The notes: a model not told the origin generated them from the sequence alone. A stretch of DNA of 64,000 nucleotides from Pseudorhodoferax aquiterrae (GCF_014652235.1 NZ_BMYK01000017.1:1-64000), one strand, 5' to 3'; counted from the stretch's first letter, positions 1-8,857 are shown. Made by a program: numbers and translations.

Positions 1-17
1 AAGTACCCACCAAAGAA

Positions 18-48
18 AATGCCAGTCAGCGCTTAACTGACTGGCATT
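18..48. repeat. 31-bp perfect hairpin repeat at the window edge
   Basis: A perfect 12-bp stem (aatgccagtcag / ctgactggcatt) encloses a 7-base loop (cgcttaa). It lies directly before the surviving C-terminal codons of an ABC permease and puts a TGA (38-40) in that reading frame. Short palindromes like this are, as far as I recall, common extragenic elements in Comamonadaceae, and repeats often mark draft contig ends. It could also be a terminator-like element, although no T-run follows. Confidence 0.8.
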
Positions 49-49
49 G

Positions 50-211
50 GGCCTGGGCTGGTATCTGCAATGGGCCCAGGGCTGGGCCGCCTACGCCAAC
101 ATGTACGCCGCGCTGCTGGTCATGGCCGCGCTGTGCTCGGGCCTCATCACGCTCCTGTTCACGGTGCGCGACCGCGTGCTGTCCTGGCAGAAGGGAACGG
201 TCAAATGGTGA
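50..211 (+). CDS. ABC transporter permease, C-terminal fragment
   Basis: The frame ending at the TGA 209-211 encodes about 53 residues: a GLGWYLQW stretch, a hydrophobic segment (YAALLVMAALCSGLITLLF) and a basic tail. This matches the last transmembrane segment of NitT/TauT (SsuC-like) ABC importer permeases, inner-membrane subunits that form the substrate channel. The next gene, the ATPase, starts inside this stop region (ATG at 205), typical of permease-ATPase coupling. Everything upstream of about position 45 is replaced by a palindromic repeat carrying an in-frame stop, so the gene is either cut by the contig end or truly disrupted. Confidence 0.65.
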   Translation, partial: GLGWYLQWAQGWAAYANMYAALLVMAALCSGLITLLFTVRDRVLSWQKGTVKW

Positions 212-996
212 ACGCGGTGCAGGTGGCACCGGCCGTCAGCAAGGGCGCCCGGATCGCGGTGCAGCAGGTCAGCCACTGGTTCGAACAGAAGGGCAGCGCG
301 CTGCAGGTGCTCGATGGCGTGGACCTCACGGTCGCGCCGGGCGAGTTCGTCGCGCTGCTGGGCCCCAGCGGCTGCGGCAAGTCCACGTTGCTGCGGCTGG
401 TGGCCGGGCTGGAGCCGGCCACCACCGGCCAGCTGACGCAGGACGGCACGCCGATCACCCGACCCGACCCCTCGCGCATCGTGGTGTTCCAGGACCCCAC
501 GCTGTTCCCCTGGCGCACGGTCTGGGACAACGTGGCACTGGGCCCGCAGGCCCGCGGCCTGCTCAAGGACCAGCGCGCGCGCGTGGATGCGGCGCTCAAG
601 CTGGTCGGCCTGTCGGACTTCGCGGCCAGCTTTCCGCACCAGCTCTCGGGCGGCATGGCGCAGCGCGTGGCGCTGGCGCGCGCGCTGGTCAACGACCCGC
701 AGTTGCTGGTGCTCGACGAACCGCTCGGCAAGCTCGACTCGCTGACGCGCATCGCGATGCAGAGCGAGCTGGTCGCGCTGTGGCAACGCGCCGGCTTCTC
801 GGCGCTGCTGGTCACCCACGATGTGGAAGAGGCGCTGTTCCTGGCCCAGCGCGTGATCGTGCTGAGCGACCGGCCCGCGCGCATCACGGCCGAGCTCAAG
901 GTCGACCTGCCGTACCCGCGCCAGCGCGGCCACCAGCGGCTGGCCGAACTGCGGCACGAGGCACTGCGCCATCTCGGGCTGGACGCCACCTGGTGA
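205..996 (+). CDS. ABC transporter ATP-binding protein, NitT/TauT type
   Basis: A 263-residue cytoplasmic ATPase. It shows Walker A GPSGCGKST, Q-loop VFQDPTLFPW, signature LSGGMAQR, Walker B LLVLDEP followed by the D-loop KLD, and the H-loop motif VTHDVEEAL. The FPW after the Q-loop and the overall length fit the SsuB/TauB/nitrate group that energises sulfonate, nitrate or taurine-like uptake. The ATG at 205 overlaps the stop of the permease fragment and is preferred over an upstream ATG at 70, whose extra codons read through permease DNA in another frame. The substrate cannot be deduced, because no binding protein is in view; the next gene is a cytochrome c. Confidence 0.9.
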   Translation: MVNAVQVAPAVSKGARIAVQQVSHWFEQKGSALQVLDGVDLTVAPGEFVALLGPSGCGKSTLLRLVAGLEPATTGQLTQDGTPITRPDPSRIVVFQDPTLFPWRTVWDNVALGPQARGLLKDQRARVDAALKLVGLSDFAASFPHQLSGGMAQRVALARALVNDPQLLVLDEPLGKLDSLTRIAMQSELVALWQRAGFSALLVTHDVEEALFLAQRVIVLSDRPARITAELKVDLPYPRQRGHQRLAELRHEALRHLGLDATW

Positions 997-999
997 GCG

Positions 1000-2154
1000 A
1001 TGCCGCCTGAGGCCGAATGGCTGAACCAGCTCATCGCCGCGCTGCAGTCCGCCCAGTCCGCGCTGTTGCGGCTGCTCGATGCGGTGGGCCTGGTGCAGCC
1101 GCTGGACGGCCAGCCGGCTTGGCCATTCGCCTGGCGCCTGTCCGGCGAGAACCTTCTGATCGACCTGGGGCAGGCACGCCGCCTGGGCTGGACGCTGGCG
1201 GCGCTGGCCGTGGCCGCGCTGCTGGTGCTGCTGGCCCTGTGCTGGCGGCGCGGGCGCTGGTACGTGTTGGCCAGCGTGCCGCTGTGGCTGCTGGCCGCGC
1301 CCTGGCCCGATTCGCGCGTGCTGCTGGTGCCCGCCACGCCGGCCAGCTTCCACCGTTCGCCGACCGGCTTCTCGGCCCGCGCCATCGTGCAGGGCCAGGC
1401 GCTCTACGCGCAGCACTGTGCGGCTTGCCATGGCGCGGACGGTCGCGGCCAGGGGCCGCTGGCGGCGGCGCAGCCGGTCTGGCCGCCCAACTTCGCCGGG
1501 CCGCTGCTGTGGCGGCGCGCCGATGGTGACCTGTGGTGGCATGTGCTGCACGGCGTGCGCGGGCGCCAGGGCGAGGCCACGATGGCTGGCTTCGGCGACC
1601 GCCTCTCCGGTGCCGAGGCCTGGGCGCTGATCGACTTCATGAAGGCCCAGGGGGCCGGGCAGGCCTTGCGCGTGGCCGGCTTCTGGCCGCAGCCCGTGGG
1701 CCTGCCCGATGTGGCGGTGCGCTGCGCGGGGCAGGGCGAGCGGCCGCTGCGCAGCTGGAACGGCCAGCGCATGCGCGTGGTGGCCGAGGGCCGGGCTGCG
1801 GCCACGGTGCTGGAAGACCCGCGCTTCGTCACCGTGCTGCTGCGCCAGGCCGCAGCGCCTGGACCCGCAGCGGTCGATTGCGTGGCCAGCGACGCTGCGG
1901 CCTGGCAGGCCTTCGCGTTGATTACCGGCAGCGATGCCCTGGCCGGCACGCAACTGCTGGCCGACCGCCATGGCTGGGCCCGCGCCCGCGCCGTGCCGGG
2001 CCAGGCCGGCTGGTCCGAGGACGACCTGCTGTGCCGCACGGAGGGCCAGCCGCGGGGGCGGGCAGAGCGTGCGGCGCCCGACGGCCTGTCGGCCCTGATC
2101 GCGGCCATGGACGCCGAGCCGGTGCGTTACGTCAAGGGCGGCTTCGTGCACTGA
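1000..2154 (+). CDS. Membrane-anchored cytochrome c
   Basis: A 384-residue protein. Two hydrophobic segments (about residues 65-85 and 89-100) precede a c-type heme site C140-A-A-C-H144 in a cytochrome c domain of about 90 residues that contains MAGFGDRLSG, a plausible Met axial ligand region. The remaining roughly 170 residues match nothing I recognise. It would carry electrons in the periplasm while anchored to the inner membrane. It starts 3 bases after the ATPase stop, so the two are probably co-transcribed, an odd pairing of an importer with a redox protein. The donor and acceptor are unknown. Confidence 0.8.
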   Translation: MPPEAEWLNQLIAALQSAQSALLRLLDAVGLVQPLDGQPAWPFAWRLSGENLLIDLGQARRLGWTLAALAVAALLVLLALCWRRGRWYVLASVPLWLLAAPWPDSRVLLVPATPASFHRSPTGFSARAIVQGQALYAQHCAACHGADGRGQGPLAAAQPVWPPNFAGPLLWRRADGDLWWHVLHGVRGRQGEATMAGFGDRLSGAEAWALIDFMKAQGAGQALRVAGFWPQPVGLPDVAVRCAGQGERPLRSWNGQRMRVVAEGRAAATVLEDPRFVTVLLRQAAAPGPAAVDCVASDAAAWQAFALITGSDALAGTQLLADRHGWARARAVPGQAGWSEDDLLCRTEGQPRGRAERAAPDGLSALIAAMDAEPVRYVKGGFVH

Positions 2155-2269
2155 ACTCCGATGGCCGAACCGGGGCGCTTGCGTGCGCCAGCGATCGGTC
2201 CTACGCCAGCAGCAGCGCACGCATCATTTATCCGTCGCGGCGCGAATGCACGCTGCCTACACTGCCGCC

Positions 2270-2965
2270 ATGCCTCTGGAACTTCTGTGCGTGGACGCCG
2301 ACGACACGCTATGGCACAACATGCGCCACTTCGACGCGGCCGAACGTGCCTTCCTGACCTTGATGGAGCCGTTCGTCGAAGCCGGTGTGGCGCGCGAGCG
2401 CCTGGAAGCCGTCGGCACAGCCAACCTGAAGCTCTACGGCTATGGAGCCAAGAGCTTCACGCTGTCGATGATCGAGACGGCCGGCCTGCTGTGCGGGCAA
2501 GCGCTGTCGCCTTCCATGCTTGCCTCCATGCTGGAAGCGGGGCGCGCGTTGTGCGCCCATCCGGTCGAGCTGTTCGACGGCGTGCAGGAGACATTGGCCG
2601 GGCTCTCGGAGCGGGTGCGTCTGGTGCTGGTGACCAAGGGTGACCTGCTGCACCAGGAATCAAAGCTGGCGGCTTCCGGGTTGGGCGAACTGTTCGAGAG
2701 CGTGGAGATCGTGAGCGACAAGACCGCACAGACCTTTGCCCGCCTGTTCGAACGCCACGGCGTCGATCCTTCGCGGGCAGGCATGGTCGGCGACTCGCTG
2801 CGCTCGGACATTGCGCCCGCGCTCGCAGCGGGCGGGTGGGCGGCACACGTGCCCCATGCCATCACCTGGATTCACGAACGTGCGCAAGAGCCTTCCGGCC
2901 ACCAGCGCTACGCCCGTCTGGAGCGCTTCCAGGACGTTCCGGCCTGGCTCGACCAGATCGCCTAG
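2270..2965 (+). CDS. HAD-family hydrolase
   Basis: A 231-residue haloacid dehalogenase-type phosphatase. Motif I is DADDT near the N-terminus, motif II lies in VLVTKGD, and motif III/IV is MVGDSLRSD. The helical cap sits between motif I and II. Such cytosolic enzymes hydrolyse small phosphomonoesters; the substrate is not predictable. The ATG at 2270 puts the catalytic motif at residues 9-13, the usual position; the longer frame starting near 2183 adds a low-complexity leader. Its TAG stop shares the palindrome CTAG (2962-2965) with the stop of the convergent XRE gene. Confidence 0.88.
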   Translation: MPLELLCVDADDTLWHNMRHFDAAERAFLTLMEPFVEAGVARERLEAVGTANLKLYGYGAKSFTLSMIETAGLLCGQALSPSMLASMLEAGRALCAHPVELFDGVQETLAGLSERVRLVLVTKGDLLHQESKLAASGLGELFESVEIVSDKTAQTFARLFERHGVDPSRAGMVGDSLRSDIAPALAAGGWAAHVPHAITWIHERAQEPSGHQRYARLERFQDVPAWLDQIA

Positions 2966-3534
2966 CCGCCGATGGTTTCCACCAAGCGCGCGGCCGTCCC
3001 GTCCGACAAGATGAGGCGCGTCCAGCGGCACACGCTGTCACGGATGGGCACGAGCTGGGACCGGTTGCTGCCGGTCTCGAACACCACGGGCTCGGGCACG
3101 GCCAGGGCGTACCAACCGCGGTCCTCCAAGCCTCGCTCGACAGCCATCAGGGGCTCCGTGGCAAAGCGCAGCAGCGAGGTACCGAGCAGCTGGCTGCAGT
3201 CGCGGCCCAGCTCACGTGCCCGCACCCGCGAGCACGCCAGCAGCCGGTGGCTGTGGTCGCAGACCAGGTGCACTGGCCGCGTCGTGTCCTCGATCAGCTG
3301 GGCCAGCACCCTGTCCGCAGCGGTGGCCAGCCGCGCCGACACCAGCGCCTCGACCCGCCTGCGCTCCGGCGCCTCCATGCGCTGCAGGCCGGTTTCCCAG
3401 CGCGATATGGTGGCCTGGGCGACACCGAGCATCTCGGCCGCCGCCGATTGCTTGACCCGATGCAGCAGCCGCCAGCGGCGCAGCGCAGCACCGAGCGCCG
3501 CCGAGCGGTCTTGGACGAAGGGCGGTTCCATCAT
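2962..3534 (-). CDS. XRE-family helix-turn-helix transcriptional regulator
   Basis: About 190 residues. Residues 10-65 form an XRE/Cro-type helix-turn-helix with the typical EMLGVAQATISRWETG recognition helix. The C-terminal half (from about residue 80) has a PAS-like pattern (VHLVCDHSHRLLACS...) that may sense a ligand. It is divergent from the MFS exporter at 3748, so it may control that gene. In-frame ATGs at 3546 and 3552 would extend the start by 4 or 6 residues; no clear ribosome binding site separates them. It converges on the HAD gene with shared stop bases. Confidence 0.85.
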   Translation of the reverse strand: MMEPPFVQDRSAALGAALRRWRLLHRVKQSAAAEMLGVAQATISRWETGLQRMEAPERRRVEALVSARLATAADRVLAQLIEDTTRPVHLVCDHSHRLLACSRVRARELGRDCSQLLGTSLLRFATEPLMAVERGLEDRGWYALAVPEPVVFETGSNRSQLVPIRDSVCRWTRLILSDGTAARLVETIGG

Positions 3535-3747
3535 TCGCAACGACATGGACATGACAAGGATGACGACAACGGAGGAAGAGCCGAACGGGAAGGGCAGCGC
3601 AGCAGGGCGAGCCCGCATCGATTGTCGCGGACCGCAGCGCCCGCGCAGCCCGGGCACACCGAAGATGGTCGCCCCCCGGTCCGGGACGGACGCCCCGGGT
3701 CGACCGCATCCAGTGCCGCACATGCGGCATGAACCTGGACGCGCACG

Positions 3748-4935
3748 ATGCAGCGCCTGACCCTGGACCGGCTCGCACCGTTCGCGTTGTTGGTTCTCGG
3801 CACCGTGCTCGGGCTCGCCGGGACCGATCTGGTGCTGCCCGCCATTCCAGCGCTGGCCCGCGACCTGGGCGGCACGCCGGCCGAGGCCCAGTGGGTGCTC
3901 GCTGCCTTCACGGCCGGTGCCGCTGCCGGCCTGTTGTTGTTCGGAGCGCTCGGCGCGCAGCAGGACTGGAGGCGCCTGTTGATGGTGTCGGCGGCCAGCT
4001 TCGCGGCCGTTTCGCTGGCGGCAGCGTGCGTGGATTCGATCTGGCTGCTGATTGGCCTGCGCTTCGTTCAGGGTGCGTGCGGCGCCGCGGCTGCGGTCTT
4101 CGCGCCGGCCGTGATCCGCGCGCTCTTCCAAGGGCCGCACGCGGTGCGCGCGCTGGCGGCCTTCGGCAGCATCGAAGCGATGGCCCCGGCGCTGGCGCCG
4201 CTCGCGGGCGCGGCATTGCTGGCGCGCTGGGATTGGCGTGCCAGCTTCGCCGTTCTGGCCGCGTTGGGTGCGCTGCTGGCGCTGGCGCTGCGCTGGCAGG
4301 CAGGACGCTTGCCGGAGCGGCTGCAGCTGGCGGCCGACGGCAGCTACGTCCGGCTGGCGCGCAACCGGTGCTTCGTGCGGCTTGCGCTGTCGCATGCATT
4401 CAGCCTCGCCGCGCTGCTGGTCATCGTCTTCGCGGCGCCGGCCGTGTTCAGTCGGCTCAGCGACGCCCCGGTCAGGGCCTTCGTCACCATGCAGATGGTC
4501 GGCATCACCGCATTCGTGCTCGTCGCCAACGGCGCCGGCCTGGTCATCGAGCGCTTCGGCGCCCTGCAGCTGCTCCGGCTTGGCAGCCTGCTCAGCGCCG
4601 TCAGCAGCGCAGCGATCTTCGGCGCAGCGCTGCTCGGCATGGGCCAGACCCCGGTCATCACCGTCTTGTTCGTCCTGTTGTGCACGGGTTTCGGCTTCCG
4701 GGCGCCGATCGGGTTCCACGCGGCTTTGACAAGTGCGCAAGGCGACGACACCCGAGCGGCAGCCTGCATCGTGGTCGCGATGCTGCTCACCACCGCGCTG
4801 GGAACGGCGGTCGTGGCACCCTTTGTCGATTCGGGGATGGCTGCTCCGGCGGCCGTCGCCTGGCTGCTCGCCTGCACTGCCGCCGTGTTGGGTTGGCGCA
4901 CGGCAGCTCCGCCCGCTGCGGGCCGCGCTGCGTAG
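3748..4935 (+). CDS. MFS transporter, Bcr/CflA drug-export type
   Basis: A 395-residue inner-membrane protein with about 12 hydrophobic helices. The N-terminus has the Bcr/CflA pattern: a first helix with TDLVLPAIPAL followed by a loop ending in AEAQWVLAAFTAG. The usual motif A between TM2 and TM3 is degenerate (GALGAQQDWRR), which weakens an exact family call. Likely a proton-driven exporter of drugs or metabolites. It is divergently arranged with the XRE regulator (213-bp gap), a plausible local regulator. The ATG at 3748 is the first start after an in-frame stop (3730). Confidence 0.85.
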   Translation: MQRLTLDRLAPFALLVLGTVLGLAGTDLVLPAIPALARDLGGTPAEAQWVLAAFTAGAAAGLLLFGALGAQQDWRRLLMVSAASFAAVSLAAACVDSIWLLIGLRFVQGACGAAAAVFAPAVIRALFQGPHAVRALAAFGSIEAMAPALAPLAGAALLARWDWRASFAVLAALGALLALALRWQAGRLPERLQLAADGSYVRLARNRCFVRLALSHAFSLAALLVIVFAAPAVFSRLSDAPVRAFVTMQMVGITAFVLVANGAGLVIERFGALQLLRLGSLLSAVSSAAIFGAALLGMGQTPVITVLFVLLCTGFGFRAPIGFHAALTSAQGDDTRAAACIVVAMLLTTALGTAVVAPFVDSGMAAPAAVAWLLACTAAVLGWRTAAPPAAGRAA

Positions 4936-5082
4936 GCGGGGGGGCGGGCGCGGAAAGCGCCGTGGTGTCCCGGCACGGGACGACTCGACCTCGATGGACC
5001 GGCATCCATCGGCCCGAAGGGATCCTCTACGCGCAGCGCATATCCATAGACGATTTGCCCAGGGGCGTGGCAGCCGGCCCTC

Positions 5083-5496
5083 ATGCACAATCGCCACCCC
5101 ATGCACGCCTTGCTCCGCCTGATCGCCCGCATGCCCCTGGTGGCAGGCCGGCGGCCGGGCGCGGGCCTGGTGCGCGCCATGCTCGCGCTGTTCCTGCTGT
5201 CGCTGGGCGCGGCCATCGCCTCGCCCATCATCCAACCGCAGGCCATGGAGCTGATCTGCTCGGGCGCCGGCATCGTCAAGGCCGTGGTCCACACCGACGA
5301 CGGTGTGCAGGAACTGGGCGACAGCCACCTGGACTGCCCACTGTGCGTGCTGGGCGGTGCGCCGCCGCTGCCATCCACGGTGGCCCTGCCGCCCGTGCTG
5401 CCGCTGGGCCATGCGGTCCAGTCCATCCCCGCCGCGCGCATCGCCGCGGCCACCGCGGCGCCGCTGCCGGCGCGCGGCCCCCCCTCGCTCGGCTGA
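5083..5496 (+). CDS. DUF2946-type small membrane or exported protein
   Basis: A 137-residue protein with a basic N-terminus, one hydrophobic segment (about residues 30-48) and a downstream pair of cysteine sites, ICSG and DCPLC. A signal-anchor followed by a C-P-x-C motif and a proline/alanine-rich tail fits DUF2946 proteins, which often sit beside TonB receptors and copper proteins. A metal-related role is inferred from position: the TonB receptor follows 85 bases later and a YcnI-PCuAC protein after that. A second in-frame ATG at 5101 gives a 131-residue form and may be the real start; neither has a strong ribosome binding site. Confidence 0.7.
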   Translation: MHNRHPMHALLRLIARMPLVAGRRPGAGLVRAMLALFLLSLGAAIASPIIQPQAMELICSGAGIVKAVVHTDDGVQELGDSHLDCPLCVLGGAPPLPSTVALPPVLPLGHAVQSIPAARIAAATAAPLPARGPPSLG

Positions 5497-5581
5497 CATC
5501 GCCATCGACGGCGCAGCACCGCTGCGCCCTTGTTTTGCCATGCAGCGGCGGGCCGCGGCCCGCCTTTCGAGAGAGTCTTCC

Positions 5582-7873
5582 ATGCACAAGATCACCGTGC
5601 TGTTGTCGGGCGCCGCCCTGACCGGCGCAGCCCTGGCCCAGGCCGCAGACGATGCGCCCGAGCGCCAGAAATCCCTGGGCGTCGTGACCGTCAGCGGCGG
5701 CCAGCCCACCTCGCTGCCCACGCAGATCCCGACCACCATCGAGGGCGTCACGCGTGCCCAGATCGCCACCACCGTCAACGCGACCGACGCCGAGGACGCG
5801 CTGAAGTACCTGCCCAGCCTCCTGGTGCGCAAGCGCTACATCGGCGACTACAACCACGCCATCCTGTCCACGCGCGCCTCGGGCACAGGCAACAGCGCGC
5901 GCTCGGCCGTCTATGCCGACGGCATCCTCTTGTCCAACTTCCTGGGCAACGGCATCGCCAACGGCACCAACTACGCGCCGCGCTGGGGCCTGGTCACGCC
6001 CGAGGAGATCGAGCGCGTGGACGTGATGTACGGCCCGTTCTCGGCCGCCTACCCCGGCAACTCGGCCGGTGCCGTGGTCGACTACGTGACGCGCATGCCG
6101 AAGAAGCTGGAGGCCCACATCCGGCTGGGCTATGCGGCCCAGCCCAACAGCCTGTATGCGACGGACCGCACGTTCACGTCCTGGCAGACCAGCGCCTCGC
6201 TGGGCAGCAGGAGCGGTGACTGGTCCTGGTGGCTGGCGCTGCAGCGCGGCCGCAGCGAGGGCCAGCCGCAGACCTTCGCCACGGCGCTGCAGTCGGCCGG
6301 CCAGGCCGGCGGCAACGGCGTGCCGGTCACCGGTGCCGTGCCCGGGCGCAACCTCACGGGCCAGCCCTGGTGGCTGCTGGGCAGCGCCACGCAGTACACC
6401 ACGGTGCAGGACCAGGCCAAGCTCAAGCTGGCCTACGACATCAGCGCGACGCTGCGCGCGAGCTACACCCTGGGCTGGTGGCAGAACCAGTCCGAAGGCC
6501 GGTCGCAGAGCTGGTTGCGCGATGCCGCGGGCAACCCGGTTTACAGCGGCCCGGTGCGGATCGACGGGCGCAGCTACACGCTGGGCGCCACGGCGTTTCC
6601 CTCGACCGACGACGACCAGACGCACTGGATGCACGGCTTTTCGCTCAAGAGCCGCACGCAGGACACCTGGGACTGGGAACTGGTGGCCAGCCTGTACGAC
6701 TATGCCAAGGACCGCCAGCGCACGCCCACCACCGCGCTGCCGCAGGCGGCCAGCGGCGGGCCCGGCACACTGCAGTCCCAGGACGGCACGGGTTGGAACC
6801 AGCTCGCGGCCAAGGGCACCTGGCGACCGCAGGGCGTGGGCGGCGCGCACACCGTGGACTTCGGCGTGGGGCGCGATGCCTATGAACTCAACATCGTGAA
6901 GACCGCCGTGGCCGGCGACTGGCGCAGCGGCGAGGGCGGCGCGCTGCAGAGCCAGGTCGGCGGCCGTACCAGCACCTGGTTCGCCTGGGCGCAGGACGCC
7001 TGGGCCTTCGCCCCGCAATGGAAGGCCGTGCTGGGCGCGCGCTGGGAGCACTGGCAGGCCGAGGACGGGTTGAGTGCCAGCGCGAGCAGCCGGCTGGCCT
7101 ACGCGCAGCGCAGCCAGTCCGATGTCTCGCCCAAGGCCGCGCTGGCCTGGCAGCTGACGCCGCAGACCGTGCTCGAGGCCTCGCTCGGCCGCGCCGTGCG
7201 CTACCCCACCGTGGGCGAGCTCTACGGCGCGACCTCGGGCGGCGCGCTGGACTTCGTCAACGACCCGAACCTCAGGCCCGAGAAGTCCTGGACCAGCGAA
7301 CTCACCGCCGAGCGCGACCTGGGCACGGGCCTGGTGCGCGCCACGCTGTTCCGCGAGACCACGCGCGACGCCCTCATCAGCCAGCTGATCCCGGGCAGCG
7401 CCGTCTCGCGTGTGCAGAACGTGGACAAGGTGCGCACGGTCGGCGTGGAACTGGCCGCCAACGCGAGCGACGTGGCATTGCGCGGCCTGGACCTTGGCGG
7501 CAGCCTGACCTTTGCCAACAGCAAGACCGTGGCCAATGCGGCCAACCCGGCCAGCGTCGGCAAGTGGCAGCCGCGCGTGCCGCGCTGGCGCGCCACGGCG
7601 CTGGCCACCTGGCGTGCCGACGACCGCTGGTCGGCCACGCTGGCCGCGCGCTACAGCGGCCGCCAGTACAGCAACCTGGACAACAGCGACACCAACCCCT
7701 TCACCTACTTCGGCGCCAGCCGCTACCTCACGCTGGACCTGCGCCTGCGCTGGCAGATCGACCGGCAGTGGTCGGCTGCCTTCGGCATCGACAACCTCAA
7801 CAACCAGCAGTTCTGGGCCTTCCACCCCTATCCGCAGCGCACCTACCACGCGCAACTCCAGTTCGACCTGTGA
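5582..7873 (+). CDS. TonB-dependent outer-membrane receptor, putative copper uptake
   Basis: A 763-residue receptor. A signal peptide ends near AALAQA, followed by a plug domain (about residues 40-170) with the conserved GVYADG-like patch SAVYADGILLSNF and the plug end EEIERVDVMYGPFSAAYPGNSAGAVV. The rest is beta-barrel ending in an aromatic terminal strand (QLQFDL), as needed for BAM insertion. TonB receptors import metal chelates or other scarce solutes. Copper is inferred from the neighbours only: DUF2946 before it and a YcnI-PCuAC fusion 16 bases after. It does not look like classical OprC/NosA in the plug, so another metal or a metallophore is possible. Confidence 0.9.
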   Translation: MHKITVLLSGAALTGAALAQAADDAPERQKSLGVVTVSGGQPTSLPTQIPTTIEGVTRAQIATTVNATDAEDALKYLPSLLVRKRYIGDYNHAILSTRASGTGNSARSAVYADGILLSNFLGNGIANGTNYAPRWGLVTPEEIERVDVMYGPFSAAYPGNSAGAVVDYVTRMPKKLEAHIRLGYAAQPNSLYATDRTFTSWQTSASLGSRSGDWSWWLALQRGRSEGQPQTFATALQSAGQAGGNGVPVTGAVPGRNLTGQPWWLLGSATQYTTVQDQAKLKLAYDISATLRASYTLGWWQNQSEGRSQSWLRDAAGNPVYSGPVRIDGRSYTLGATAFPSTDDDQTHWMHGFSLKSRTQDTWDWELVASLYDYAKDRQRTPTTALPQAASGGPGTLQSQDGTGWNQLAAKGTWRPQGVGGAHTVDFGVGRDAYELNIVKTAVAGDWRSGEGGALQSQVGGRTSTWFAWAQDAWAFAPQWKAVLGARWEHWQAEDGLSASASSRLAYAQRSQSDVSPKAALAWQLTPQTVLEASLGRAVRYPTVGELYGATSGGALDFVNDPNLRPEKSWTSELTAERDLGTGLVRATLFRETTRDALISQLIPGSAVSRVQNVDKVRTVGVELAANASDVALRGLDLGGSLTFANSKTVANAANPASVGKWQPRVPRWRATALATWRADDRWSATLAARYSGRQYSNLDNSDTNPFTYFGASRYLTLDLRLRWQIDRQWSAAFGIDNLNNQQFWAFHPYPQRTYHAQLQFDL

Positions 7874-7889
7874 CACAAGGATCACCGTC

Positions 7890-8750
7890 ATGCGCTCTTT
7901 GCTCCTGCCCCTGATCGCCGCCGCCGCGCCGGCCTTCGCCCACGTCACGCTGCCACCCGGCGGTGCCGCCGCCGGAAGCGACTACGAGGCCGCGTTCCGC
8001 GTCGGCCACGCTTGCAAGGACACGCCGGCCACCACGGCCGTCACCGTGCGCCTGCCTGAAGGCTTCACGTTGACCGAGGCGCTGCCGCGTGCGGGCTGGC
8101 AGCTCAGCAGCAGCGCCCGCGAGGTGCGCTGGACGGCAGACGCCGCCAGTGCGCTGCCCGACAAGGAGCGCGCCGAGTTCGTCGTGCGCGGCAAGCTCAC
8201 GGCCACGCCGGGCACGCTGTGGTTCCCGGTGCGCCAGGACTGCGGCACGCAAAGCGCCGACTGGGCCCAGCTGCCCGGTGCCGACGCCAGCGCCAAGCGG
8301 CCGTTCCCGGCCGCGCGGCTCGAGGTGCTCGCGCCCGGCGTGGCCGCCGTCGACGTGAAGAACGCCTGGGCGCGCCCCAGCGTTCCAGGCCAGAGCGGGA
8401 CGGGCGCCTTCATGCAGCTCAGCGCGCCGCAGGGCTTGCGTCTGGTGGGCGCTTCGACGCCGCTCGCGGGCGTGGCCGAACTGCACGAGATGCGCATGGA
8501 CGACAACACCATGCGCATGCGCGAACTCAAGGACGGCCTGGCGCTGCCCGCGCGCCAGACCGTGGAGCTCAAGCCCGGCGGCTACCACCTGATGCTGATG
8601 GATCTGAAACAGCCGCTGGCCAAGGGCACGCAGCTGCCGCTGACGCTGCGTTTCGTCGATGCCCAGGGCCTGGCCAGCCAGCGCGTGCTGCAGGTGCCGG
8701 TGGGCGTGCCCGAAGGGGCCGCCGCGCCCGCAGGTGGCCACGTGCATTGA
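7890..8750 (+). CDS. YcnI (DUF1775)-PCuAC copper-binding fusion protein
   Basis: A 286-residue periplasmic protein. The signal peptide ends in AFA, so the mature chain would begin with His, as in YcnI proteins that bind copper with an N-terminal His. Residues 18-150 are the DUF1775 domain (HVTLPPGG, GHACKDT). Residues about 152-275 are a PCuAC copper chaperone domain with the Met/His-rich site ELHEMRMDDNTMRM and GGYHLMLMDLK, close to the family motif of spaced H, M and HxM. The two domains are usually separate neighbouring genes, so this is a natural fusion. A short His tail (GGHVH) adds metal ligands. It is probably co-transcribed with the TonB receptor and would receive Cu for delivery to oxidases. 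Confidence 0.88.
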   Translation: MRSLLLPLIAAAAPAFAHVTLPPGGAAAGSDYEAAFRVGHACKDTPATTAVTVRLPEGFTLTEALPRAGWQLSSSAREVRWTADAASALPDKERAEFVVRGKLTATPGTLWFPVRQDCGTQSADWAQLPGADASAKRPFPAARLEVLAPGVAAVDVKNAWARPSVPGQSGTGAFMQLSAPQGLRLVGASTPLAGVAELHEMRMDDNTMRMRELKDGLALPARQTVELKPGGYHLMLMDLKQPLAKGTQLPLTLRFVDAQGLASQRVLQVPVGVPEGAAAPAGGHVH

Positions 8751-8788
8751 TCCACCGAATGTGATGCCGCATGCTGCCCGATGCATTC

Positions 8789-8857
8789 CGGTGATTTCCA
8801 GATATTCGGTTGACATTGGGAAATCACCGAATATCAAGAACGATCGTCGGAATATCT
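8789..8857. promoter_or_regulatory. Overlapping inverted repeats, possible activator binding sites
   Basis: Two interlocked inverted repeats are present. cggtgatttcc (8789-8799) pairs with ggaaatcaccg (8819-8829), and gatattcggt (8801-8810) pairs with accgaatatc (8826-8835). A third, inverted copy of the GATATTC core lies at 8848-8857. The block lies about 70-140 bases upstream of the sigma-54 promoter at 8927, the usual distance for an NtrC-type enhancer-binding protein. Because the two stems overlap, an RNA switch is a second reading. Confidence 0.5.

Noticed and set aside
91-2220. Long minus-strand open frame opposite the ABC ATPase and cytochrome c genes
   Set aside because: High-GC shadow of two genes with clear motifs on the plus strand; no motif of its own.
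2962-5832. 956-codon minus-strand open frame spanning the MFS gene
   Set aside because: Only its last 190 codons (XRE regulator) are convincing; the rest is antisense to the MFS and DUF2946 genes.
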